Assembly: GCF_003254525.1 (NCBI RefSeq)
Contig: NZ_QFYS01000002.1
Coordinates: forward strand, 372,001 to 436,000
Length of the DNA stretch: 64,000 nucleotides
Reading direction: 5' to 3'
DNA from: Phenylobacterium kunshanense
Lineage (GTDB): Bacteria > Pseudomonadota > Alphaproteobacteria > Caulobacterales > Caulobacteraceae
Below, in pieces: positions 13,352 to 20,995 of the stretch. The position numbers and the translations under genes are program-made. How positions within the stretch are numbered: the first letter of the stretch is position 1; the number at the start of each line of letters is the position of its first letter. A model generated the notes under the pieces. It saw only the letters and a list, made by a program, of their open reading frames with translations. It searched no databases and was not told the DNA's origin.

Positions 13352-13920
13352 GGGTGCTGGCCTTCGCGGCGGCTGCGGGCCTTCTGAGCGGCTGCGCGAC
13401 CTCCACCGTCACCCTGCTCAACGATGAAGCCGGCGGGCCGACCGGGGCCGTCGCCGTGTACGACCAGGACACCGGCGCCGAGCAGGGGCAGCTCACCGCA
13501 GCGAACACCATGGCGCGCGTCGGCGGCAAGACCGTGACGGTGCGGCCCGCCCGCGGGGACCGCTACGCCGACCTGATGTCGCGTATGCCGTACCCGCCCC
13601 GCGCCTACGTGCTCTACTTCTACGAGGGAACGGTCCAGATCACCGAGGAATCCAAGCCGGTGCTGGAGGCGCTGCGGCGCGCGGTGACGGCGGAGACCGA
13701 CGTTCAGATCATCGGTCACACCGACACGGTGGGCGAGACCGAGTTCAACGACAAGCTCTCGTACGACCGCGCGGTCGAGGTTCGGGCCGCCCTCGTCAAG
13801 GATGGGCTCCCCGTGGAGAACTCTCGGGTGGTCGGCCGCGGCGAACGCGAATTGCGCGTGCCGACCGCCGACAATGTCAGCGAGTCCGGGAACCGCCGGG
13901 TGGAAGTGATCCTCCGCTGA
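13348..13920 (+). CDS. OmpA-family peptidoglycan-binding lipoprotein
   Basis: A 190-aa outer-membrane lipoprotein candidate. It has a lipobox (AGLLSGC, lipidated Cys near residue 16), a short N-terminal region of unknown fold, and an OmpA/MotB C-terminal domain with the peptidoglycan-binding pattern (IIGHTDTVGETEFNDKLSYDRAVEVRAAL; GRGERE; NRRVEV). It overlaps the FecR gene by 4 bp. Its 3' end overlaps the convergent CHASE2-SpoIIE gene by 44 bp, which is unusual and ties their annotation together. Confidence 0.88.
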   Translation: MRVLAFAAAAGLLSGCATSTVTLLNDEAGGPTGAVAVYDQDTGAEQGQLTAANTMARVGGKTVTVRPARGDRYADLMSRMPYPPRAYVLYFYEGTVQITEESKPVLEALRRAVTAETDVQIIGHTDTVGETEFNDKLSYDRAVEVRAALVKDGLPVENSRVVGRGERELRVPTADNVSESGNRRVEVILR

Positions 13921-16102
13921 GCGATCCGTTCGCCCCGGGCTGAACGGCGCGGAGCCGCACGGCGAGGACCGTCAGGTCGTCGCTCGGCTCGCCCCCGGCT
14001 TCGAAAGCCCGGACACGCGCCACCAGGGCGTCCAGCATGGCCGGCAGGGTCGTCGCGCGGGCGGCCTCCGCCATCGCGTCCCGTAGATCCTGGCGGCTGA
14101 AGATGCGGCCGTCCGGCGTCTGGGCCTCGGTCAGTCCGTCGGTGAACGCCACCAGGGTCTCGCCCGCCGCCAGACGATGAGTCTCGGCTGGATAGGGGAA
14201 GGACTCGTCGACACAGAGCGGCGGGCCGCCGTCCAGGTCGAGCTCTCGGATCCCGCCATCCGCACCGATGACGAGAGGATTCTCGTGGCCGGCGCAGCAG
14301 AGCTCGAGGGCGCCGTCCGACGGCCGCAACACGCCCACGAGCAGGGAAACGGCCATGGCCTGGCGGTTGTCGCGCGACAGCTCGGCATTGATCTCGGCCA
14401 CGGCGGCGGCCAGGCCCGTGTTGGGCCGCATCAGCAGGCTGCGCGACAACGCCTTCGAGAGGGCCATGAACAGGGAGGCCGGGACTCCCTTGCCGGTGAC
14501 GTCGCCCACCAGAAAGCAGATCCGGCCGTCGTCGAACGCGAAGGCGTCGTACAGGTCCCCACCGACTGTCTTCGCCGACTGCAGGACCGCGTCGATCTCC
14601 ACCGCCGGCGAGATGCGCGCGAGTTCCGTCCGGGGAAGCAGCATCCCTGACTGGATCTCGCTGGCCGCCGCCAGCTCACCGGAGATGCGCGCCGCGGACA
14701 GGCGCTCGTCTTCCAGCGCCGTCCGCAGCCGTCGCTGCACGCGACGCCCCTCCACGAACAGCAGCGTCACCATTACCGCCGAGTTGGCGGCGCCGGGCAG
14801 GAGCATCGGGAAGGGATCGACGAGCAGGTTGTTGTGGAAGGCCCACAGGCTCGCGCCGAACACGCCCGCCACTTCGATCCCGGCGAACGCGACGACCGGC
14901 CCGATCGGCGCCCGCGGCACGCCGAAGAACGACAGGCCGACGAACAGCAGGGCCACGCCCCACTCGACCGGCGCCGCCCATGCGGGACGGCGCAGGCCCG
15001 CGCCCCGCAGAATCGAATCGACCGTCTGTGCCTGAACGAAAACCCCGTAGATCGCCCGAGCCCGCGGCGTGCTCGTGATGTCCGAGGTGCCCGCGGCGGC
15101 CAGCCCGACCAGCACGATCTTGTCCTTGAAGAGGTCGGGCGGCAGGCCTTGGCGCATGACGTCGACCGCGGAGACCGTCGGGATGGTCCGCCAGTCAGCG
15201 AACCGCAGGAGCAGCTGCCCGTCCGGCGCCGAGGGAACCCTGTGGCGCCCGATGCGCACGGCCGACAGCTGGCGGGCGTCGCCGTCCAGTTCGATATGGT
15301 CGACGCCTTCGGCGATGCGCACCAGTTCGGCGGCGAAGCCGGGGGTCAGCTGGCCGCCAGCCCTGGCGACCAGCGGCACGCGCCGAACCAGGCCGTCGGC
15401 ATCGCGCTCTCCGTTCACCAGGCCATGGCCCAGTGGCGCGCCGTCGAGGATCGGGATGTTGGACAGCGCGGACGGGTAGGCCTTCAGACCGAGGGGCGCC
15501 GGACCTTTGAAGCGGGCCTCGGGCGGCAGGGCCTGCTGGCGGCCATCCACGCGGTCGAAGGATTCCGCAGCCACTCCGGCGCGCGCGAGAACCACCGGGT
15601 GTCGACCGATGGCCCGCCCGAACGCCGCGTCGCCGGAGGGCAGACCCTGGAGCCGCTGCGCAATCTCGGCCGGCAGTTCGGGATAGACGGCGGCGAACTC
15701 GGCGGGGTCGTGCCGATCGGGCTCTGCGAACAGGAGGTCGAAGCCGATCGCCGCCGCGCCGCGCTCGGCGATACGTTCGGTCAGGGCGGCGAGATAGAAG
15801 CGCGTCCAGGGCCAACCACCGATGTCCCGAATGCTGTCGGCGTCGATCACCACCACCTGGACGCGTTCCGAAACGTCGGGCGCGGGCGCCAGGCCCTGGT
15901 AGAGGTCGTACAGCGGCTGGCGCAGCCAGGGCCCGGCAAGCAGGACCGCCAGCGCGGTGACGAGCGCCGCGGTCAGGCCCGCGAGACGGACCCGAAGGCG
16001 CGCCCGGGGGTCGAGCTCCCCCAGCGCGCTGTCCGGGCTCGCGGCCAGGGCCTCTAGCCGCGCAAGCCCGTGGGCTTCAGACCCTGACCTCGAGGCCGTC
16101 AT
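13877..16102 (-). CDS. CHASE2-domain SpoIIE-type PP2C phosphatase
   Basis: A 741-aa membrane signal transducer. Residues about 33-62 are a first transmembrane helix. A periplasmic CHASE2 domain follows, about 70-370 (VVIDADSIRDIGGWPWTRFYLAAL; AIGFDLLFAEPDRHD). Three transmembrane helices lie at about 375-460, and a short coiled segment leads to a SpoIIE/PP2C phosphatase at about 500-725 with metal-binding motifs GGDLYDAF, VGDVTGKGVPASLF, FTDGLTEA and SDDLTVLAV. Family role: dephosphorylates a STAS anti-anti-sigma protein in response to a periplasmic signal. The start overlaps the upstream metallohydrolase gene by 26 bp, indicating coupling. Its 3' end overlaps the OmpA gene on the other strand. 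Confidence 0.92.
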   Translation of the reverse strand: MTASRSGSEAHGLARLEALAASPDSALGELDPRARLRVRLAGLTAALVTALAVLLAGPWLRQPLYDLYQGLAPAPDVSERVQVVVIDADSIRDIGGWPWTRFYLAALTERIAERGAAAIGFDLLFAEPDRHDPAEFAAVYPELPAEIAQRLQGLPSGDAAFGRAIGRHPVVLARAGVAAESFDRVDGRQQALPPEARFKGPAPLGLKAYPSALSNIPILDGAPLGHGLVNGERDADGLVRRVPLVARAGGQLTPGFAAELVRIAEGVDHIELDGDARQLSAVRIGRHRVPSAPDGQLLLRFADWRTIPTVSAVDVMRQGLPPDLFKDKIVLVGLAAAGTSDITSTPRARAIYGVFVQAQTVDSILRGAGLRRPAWAAPVEWGVALLFVGLSFFGVPRAPIGPVVAFAGIEVAGVFGASLWAFHNNLLVDPFPMLLPGAANSAVMVTLLFVEGRRVQRRLRTALEDERLSAARISGELAAASEIQSGMLLPRTELARISPAVEIDAVLQSAKTVGGDLYDAFAFDDGRICFLVGDVTGKGVPASLFMALSKALSRSLLMRPNTGLAAAVAEINAELSRDNRQAMAVSLLVGVLRPSDGALELCCAGHENPLVIGADGGIRELDLDGGPPLCVDESFPYPAETHRLAAGETLVAFTDGLTEAQTPDGRIFSRQDLRDAMAEAARATTLPAMLDALVARVRAFEAGGEPSDDLTVLAVRLRAVQPGANGSLSGGSLPPGGSRTR

Positions 16103-17039
16103 AGGCGCAGATCACCTCCAGCGGCGGCCGGTCGGCGCGCACCAGTTCCTCGTATCGGATCGACTCGGCATGCATATGCTGGATGTCGCGGTCCGAATAG
16201 GTCGGCTCGTGATGGAAGAGGGCCAGGCGCTTGGCCCGGGCGGCGTGGCACAGGTCGATCGCCACGACGTTGGAGGAATGACCCCAGTCCTGCTTAAGGC
16301 TGACGGTGTCGCCCAGCGAATACATGGTGTCGCAGATCACCAGGTCGGCGTCGCGGAAGAAGTGCTCGAAGGCCTTCTCGGATTCCATGTTGTCGAGCTT
16401 GTGCTCGGAGTCCGTGGAATAGATCACCGCCCGGCCGTCGCGCTCGAAACGGTAACCGTAGGATTCGTGCGAATGGTGCTGGCCGATCATGCTGACGGTC
16501 AGGCCCGCCGCCTGGAAAGTCTCGCCGGGCTGATGGGTGATGAAGGTGAAGCGCGCCCGCAGCCAGTCGAACGGCACGGGGAACGAAATCTCCTCCTGCT
16601 GACGCCGCAGCGCCTGCTCGGCGTCGGGGTGACCGGCGTGGACGACGATCTCAGCCCCCGGGTCGAAGGCTGGGCCGAAGAACGGAAAGCCCATGATGTG
16701 GTCCCAGTGCAGGTGGGACATGAAGAAGTGATAGACGCGCGGGTGTCCGTCGGCGCAGCGGCGGGCCGCATCGAGTCCGAACTCGCGCAGCCCCGAGCCC
16801 ATGTCGCAGACGATGAAGGCCCCGTCCGCGCCCTCGATCTCCACGCAGGAGCTGGCCCCTCCGTACGAGCCGTAGGTATGGAACGGCAGATTGTTCCGGG
16901 CCCAGGCGTGAGCTTCCAGTTCGTCATTGAATTTCCGCCCGCTGGCGGCGACCAGCGCGCGGGCGATCTTGCCTTGCACGGCCAGCGCCGGACGCGCGAC
17001 GGGCAGGGACCCGCGCGTCCCCCAGAACCTTACCAGCAT
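16077..17039 (-). CDS. Metallo-beta-lactamase-fold hydrolase
   Basis: A 320-aa MBL-fold protein with the metal motif SHLHWDH (H109, H111, D113, H114) and further ligands (IGQHHSHESYG near residue 185, STDSEH near 206, ALFHHEP near 275). The N-terminus 'RFWGTRGSLPV' is typical of the cyclic phosphodiesterase / PhnP-like branch, which includes proteins linked to signalling. It sits between the STAS and CHASE2-SpoIIE genes in one apparent operon, overlapping the latter by 26 bp. The substrate is unknown; a cyclic-nucleotide or phosphodiester substrate is inference from the family. Confidence 0.87.
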   Translation of the reverse strand: MLVRFWGTRGSLPVARPALAVQGKIARALVAASGRKFNDELEAHAWARNNLPFHTYGSYGGASSCVEIEGADGAFIVCDMGSGLREFGLDAARRCADGHPRVYHFFMSHLHWDHIMGFPFFGPAFDPGAEIVVHAGHPDAEQALRRQQEEISFPVPFDWLRARFTFITHQPGETFQAAGLTVSMIGQHHSHESYGYRFERDGRAVIYSTDSEHKLDNMESEKAFEHFFRDADLVICDTMYSLGDTVSLKQDWGHSSNVVAIDLCHAARAKRLALFHHEPTYSDRDIQHMHAESIRYEELVRADRPPLEVICAYDGLEVRV

Positions 17040-17059
17040 CTGCTCCCCTCCGCCGCCGA

Positions 17060-17395
17060 TCAGATGTCGGACTCGACGCTGTCGGCGATCTTGAAAAGCT
17101 TGTCGTAGCGGCTGATCGCGAGGATCTCGCGCATCCGCGCGTTGGGGGCGGCCAGGGTGATCGCCACGGTTTCACCCGCTTCCCGCCGGGCGATGGTGAG
17201 CGCGCGAAGGCCGCGCGACGACATGTAATCGAGGCCGGAGAGGTCCACGACGAGGGGCGCGCCATTGGCGGCGGCTTCCTTGACCGCGGCCGTCAGGTGT
17301 CCCGTGAAGGCTTCCCAGGTCGTCTCGTCCACGCGGCCCGCGGGGACCCCGACCACCCGCCCGCTCTCCACCGAAACCTGCCAGCGCAAGTCCAT
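17060..17395 (-). CDS. STAS-domain anti-anti-sigma factor
   Basis: A 111-aa single STAS domain. The phosphorylation loop reads DLSGLDYMSSRGLRAL (residues 51-66). S60 aligns with the phosphorylated Ser56 of Bacillus RsbV (pattern S-x-G), so it is likely the site that the RsbW-like kinase modifies and the SpoIIE phosphatase restores. The ATG at 17395 has a strong GGGGGG purine tract just upstream; the frame extends further but lacks homology. It is first in the operon STAS - MBL - CHASE2-SpoIIE. Confidence 0.88.
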   Translation of the reverse strand: MDLRWQVSVESGRVVGVPAGRVDETTWEAFTGHLTAAVKEAAANGAPLVVDLSGLDYMSSRGLRALTIARREAGETVAITLAAPNARMREILAISRYDKLFKIADSVESDI

Positions 17396-17740
17396 AAATC
17401 CCCCCCAGGCGCTACGCGCAGGCTTCGAACACCCCGAACGAAGGTCCGCGAACCTCCAAAGTGAATGCGTCCGCCGCGACCGCGCAACAGGATTCGCGTC
17501 GGACGAAAGCGTCCTCCACCGCGACGATGCTCGTTGAGGTAGCAAGGTGACGCTTGCGTCACTTTCGAAGAACGTCGGAACGCGAACATTCCCTTACGGC
17601 ACAATGTGTTGCGTCAGTGTCGCGATCACGGGCCGGCGTTGGGCGAACGACGTAATTTGTGTAGCCTGCGTGAAATAAACGCCCTCTTATCCCGCTACTC
17701 AGGCCGGCCCACCACAGAGGCTGCCGAGGGGAGGAAAGTG
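17396..17740. other. 345-bp divergent spacer with a palindrome
   Basis: Intergenic stretch between the STAS gene (leftward) and the first TonB-dependent receptor (rightward). It is visibly lower in GC and more T-rich than its surroundings from about 17515. It holds a palindrome with arms GTGACGC and GCGTCAC and a TT centre (17547-17562), possibly an operator. A ribosome binding site GGGGAGGA (17728-17735) lies before the receptor ATG. I see no convincing open frame, tRNA or riboswitch here. Confidence 0.5.
17547..17562. promoter_or_regulatory. Perfect 7+2+7 palindrome
   Basis: GTGACGC-TT-GCGTCAC, located 152 bp upstream of the STAS start and 179 bp upstream of the receptor start. The flanks (AA before, TT after) extend the symmetry apart from a G:T position. 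It could be an operator for a regulator encoded elsewhere; no regulator gene is adjacent. Confidence 0.4.
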
Positions 17741-20700
17741 ATGAGAAGAGGCAGATTCTTCTGCAGCGCGTCCGCTATTGCGGCGCTGGCGGCGGGTGGC
17801 GTGGCCACGCAGGCGCATGCCCAGGCCGCGCAGGCGGCCAACCAGGCGGGGCCGACCGAAATCGGCGAGGTGGTGGTCACCGGCTCGTTCATCCGCGGCA
17901 CGCCGGAGGACGCGGCGTTGCCGGTCGATGTCATCAGCCAGGAGGATCTGGAGAAACAGGGCTCCCCATCGACTCTGGAGATGATCAAGAACCTGTCGGT
18001 TTCCAGCGGCGTGCTGGGCGACACCAACCAGTTCGACACGCGCGCGCAGGGGTCCGAAGGCTCGGGATCGATCAACCTGCGGGGCCTGGGCGCGGCGCGC
18101 ACCCTGGTGCTGCTCAACGGTCGCCGCATGTCGCCCAACCCGTTCGGCCAGGCGGGCGCCGGCATCGTCGACACGAACACCCTGCCGCAGGCCGCGATCG
18201 GCCGCGTGGAGATCCTCAAGGAAGGCGCGGCGGCCACCTATGGTTCGGACGCGATCGGCGGGGTGGTCAACTTCATCACCCGCAGCAACTTCAATGGCCT
18301 CGAGCTGGGCGGAAGCTACAGCCTGATCGACGGCTCGAAGGGCAACTACGAAACCTCCGCGCTCTGGGGGAAGACCTTCGACAACGGCAACATCCTGCTG
18401 AGCGCGGGCTGGCAGCATCGCTCCGAGCTAAAGGTCACCGACCGGAGCTGGGCGTCGCGTCCGTTCACCGAGAACCCCGAGGGTGGCTGGTCCGGCGGCA
18501 GCTCGGTGACGGGCTATGTCCCGATCGCTCGCAATGCGGCCGGGACCTGGGTCCCGATCGGCACGTCGACGCCAGGTGTGCTGGGGGCCGTGGACGTGGG
18601 CTGTTCCGCCCTGGGCGGCATCCCGGTGCCGGGCGCCATCCAGTCGTGCCGGTTCCACTATACCGACTACGACAACATCGTTGAGATGGAGAACAGATAC
18701 CAACTCTACGGCGAGGCCAATTTCGATCTGAGCGAGAACCACAGCTTCCATATCGAGGCGCTGTGGGCGAAGACCGACATGCCCAACTGGAAGACTTCGC
18801 CGTCCTACCTCTCGCTGCAGACACCGACGGCGACGACCAATCCGACCGTGGGATCGCTGACGCCGGGCGTGCTGCTTGGCTGGTTCGTGCCCTCCAACAA
18901 CCCCGGCTTCATCGCGTATCAGGCCGCCAACCCGGGGGCGATCCCGGCGGCGGCGCAGGGCGTGCACATCCCAGGCGTGCTCTACCGGCCGATCTCGTTC
19001 GGCGGCAATCCCATCTTTGGTCCGCAGAACGAGGGCTCGTCCGAGGGGCTGCGCCAGTATGAGGCCTACCGCGTCTCCGGCGGCTTCAAGGGCGACCTCG
19101 GCATCTGGGGCATGGGCTATGACGTCGCCCTGACCTACGGCCAGGAAGTCGCCCGGCGGACCGGCTACGACACGGTCGTCTCCCGCCTCCAGCTCGCGCT
19201 ACGGGGCTTCGGCAGCCTGGCGTCCGACCCCGGCGGGTGCACCGCCGCCGAGACGGCGAACTTCACGACCAACGCCGGGAACGCCGCCCTCGGCTGCCAC
19301 TTCTTCAATCCGTTCTCGAACGGGGTGCAGGCCAACCAGATCACCGGGCAGACCAACCCGTCGTTCAACTCGGCGCTGGTCAACAATCCGGACCTGATCC
19401 GCTGGTTCTTCCCGCAGGTCGCGACAAAGCAGACGGCGCGCCTCGTCGTCGCCGATGCGGTGCTGAACGGCGAGACGGGCATCGCCCTGGGGGGCGGAAA
19501 CGTCGCCTGGGCCGCGGGCATGCAGTTCCGCCGCGACATGTTCGACTCCCAGTACAGCGCGCTCAACGACATCAACGTCACGCCCTGCATCGATACGCCC
19601 GTGACGGGAACCACGTCGTGCGCCGTGCGCAACGGCCCCCTCGTCTTCCTGGGCACGGGCGAGGAACAGGAGCTGAGCCGGAACGTCTGGGCCGGATTCG
19701 CGGAACTGGCCGTGCCGATCACCGACGACATCCAGGTCCAGCTCGCGGTGCGCTACGAGGACTATGAGGCCGTGGGCTCGACCGCCAACTACAAGGCGAC
19801 GGCCCGGTGGCAGATCGTCGACTGGCTGGCGATCCGCGGATCGCTGGGCAGCACCTTCCGGGGGCCGCCGCTCACCTCGCTCACGAACTCCAGCGTCACG
19901 GGTCTCAGCTTCATCGCGGGCTCCTTCCGGGCGATCGACTTCTTCGGCAACCCGAACCTGGACGCCGAGACGGCGGATACCTACTCGGTGGGCGCGATCG
20001 TCAACGTCGGGCGCTTCAAGGCGACCGTCGACTACTGGCGGTTCGATTTCAGCAATCCGATCGTCGGCGAGCCCTCGGGGTCGATCGTGAACACCATGTT
20101 CCCCGCCGGCCTGGCGGTCACGGATCCTAGCCACCCCTGCAACAGCGCCTCGTTCGCCGGCCTGAAGTCGCGCTTCACCTTCCAGGGCGCCTGCGCCACG
20201 GCCAACATCGCGCGGGTCCGGACCCAGGTCGTCAACGGGCCGGCGGTGAAGACCTCCGGCATCGACGTCCTCGCCAACTACGATTTCGGCGACGTCTTCG
20301 GCGGCGAGCTCCGGGTCGGCGGCTCTGCGACCTATACGCTCGAGTACAAGATCGGAGACTTCCAGGTGGAAGGCGTCGTGGTCGAGCGGGCTTATGACGC
20401 CGCCGGGTTCCTCAACTATCAGCTTTCGGCGACATCGCTGCCGGAGTGGAAGGGGTCGGCCTTCGTCGAATACTCCCGCGGACGCCACAACCTCCGTTTC
20501 ACGCTCAACTACATCGACTCCTACAAGGATCAGCGCGCCTCGATCCTGGTTCCCAATCCGGTCAGCGGCCAGGTCGTGACCAAGGGGCAGACGATCAAGT
20601 CCATGGTCCTTGCCGAGCTCGACTATCGCGTCGAGCTGCCGTGGGACACCACGGCGACGCTCTCGGTGGACAATCTGTTCGACGAGGATCCGTCGTTCGC

Positions 20701-20782
20701 GCGGCTGGACCTCAACTACGATCCGTTTACCGGCAATGCGCTCGGCAGGACGTTCAAGCTGAGCGTGAAGAAGCGCTTCTGA
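17741..20782 (+). CDS. TonB-dependent receptor 1 of tandem array
   Basis: A 1013-aa outer-membrane receptor. Signal peptide (RRGRFFCSASAIAALAAGG, cleavage after AHA), then a TonB-box-like stretch (EIGEVVVTGSF) and the subfamily hallmark RGTPEDAALPVDV. Plug domain to about residue 200 (INLRGLGAARTLVLLNGRR; ATYGSDAIGGVVNFIT). The 22-strand barrel ends in KKRF with the terminal Phe required for assembly. Extracellular parts have Cys pairs (GCSALGGIPVPGAIQSC; GCTAAETANF then ALGCHFFNPF; PCIDTPVTGTTSCAV) shared with the next two genes. The ATG at 17741 follows GGGGAGGA; the substrate is unknown (peptide or oligosaccharide import is possible). Confidence 0.93.
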   Translation: MRRGRFFCSASAIAALAAGGVATQAHAQAAQAANQAGPTEIGEVVVTGSFIRGTPEDAALPVDVISQEDLEKQGSPSTLEMIKNLSVSSGVLGDTNQFDTRAQGSEGSGSINLRGLGAARTLVLLNGRRMSPNPFGQAGAGIVDTNTLPQAAIGRVEILKEGAAATYGSDAIGGVVNFITRSNFNGLELGGSYSLIDGSKGNYETSALWGKTFDNGNILLSAGWQHRSELKVTDRSWASRPFTENPEGGWSGGSSVTGYVPIARNAAGTWVPIGTSTPGVLGAVDVGCSALGGIPVPGAIQSCRFHYTDYDNIVEMENRYQLYGEANFDLSENHSFHIEALWAKTDMPNWKTSPSYLSLQTPTATTNPTVGSLTPGVLLGWFVPSNNPGFIAYQAANPGAIPAAAQGVHIPGVLYRPISFGGNPIFGPQNEGSSEGLRQYEAYRVSGGFKGDLGIWGMGYDVALTYGQEVARRTGYDTVVSRLQLALRGFGSLASDPGGCTAAETANFTTNAGNAALGCHFFNPFSNGVQANQITGQTNPSFNSALVNNPDLIRWFFPQVATKQTARLVVADAVLNGETGIALGGGNVAWAAGMQFRRDMFDSQYSALNDINVTPCIDTPVTGTTSCAVRNGPLVFLGTGEEQELSRNVWAGFAELAVPITDDIQVQLAVRYEDYEAVGSTANYKATARWQIVDWLAIRGSLGSTFRGPPLTSLTNSSVTGLSFIAGSFRAIDFFGNPNLDAETADTYSVGAIVNVGRFKATVDYWRFDFSNPIVGEPSGSIVNTMFPAGLAVTDPSHPCNSASFAGLKSRFTFQGACATANIARVRTQVVNGPAVKTSGIDVLANYDFGDVFGGELRVGGSATYTLEYKIGDFQVEGVVVERAYDAAGFLNYQLSATSLPEWKGSAFVEYSRGRHNLRFTLNYIDSYKDQRASILVPNPVSGQVVTKGQTIKSMVLAELDYRVELPWDTTATLSVDNLFDEDPSFARLDLNYDPFTGNALGRTFKLSVKKRF

Positions 20783-20809
20783 CGGATCCGCTGTAACCCA
20801 GAATGAGCG

Positions 20810-20842
20810 AGCGCCGCCGGTCCGCCGGCGGCGCTTTCGCTT
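20810..20842 (+). terminator. Rho-independent-type hairpin after receptor 1
   Basis: Perfect 11-bp arms AGCGCCGCCGG and CCGGCGGCGCT with tetraloop TCCG, then TTCGCTT. It lies 28 bp after the receptor stop. Confidence 0.75.
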
Positions 20843-20867
20843 ACGGCGTAAGGGTTTGTCGGTTTTG

Positions 20868-20899
20868 AAACACCGGTGTTTTTGCAAACGCCGGTATCT
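20868..20899. promoter_or_regulatory. Paired CCGGT elements upstream of receptor 2
   Basis: A perfect 14-bp palindrome AAACACCGGTGTTT (20868-20881) is followed exactly 18 bp later by a near-copy AAACGCCGGTATCT (20886-20899). The arrangement suggests two operator sites on almost the same DNA face. Similar 18-bp-spaced CGGT elements precede receptor 3. The cognate regulator is not evident. Confidence 0.45.
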
Positions 20900-20995
20900 T
20901 TTTTTGACGGACCAGTGGATCATGAGGCGATCCCGGGAGCGGACCCGCGCAGTCAGATGCGGGCCGTGGCCGCGGGAGGGGAAGGAACACAATCC

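Noticed and set aside
17396..17740. An EcfG-type promoter in the spacer (GGAAC near 17577)
   Set aside because: No CGTT occurs at the required distance downstream.
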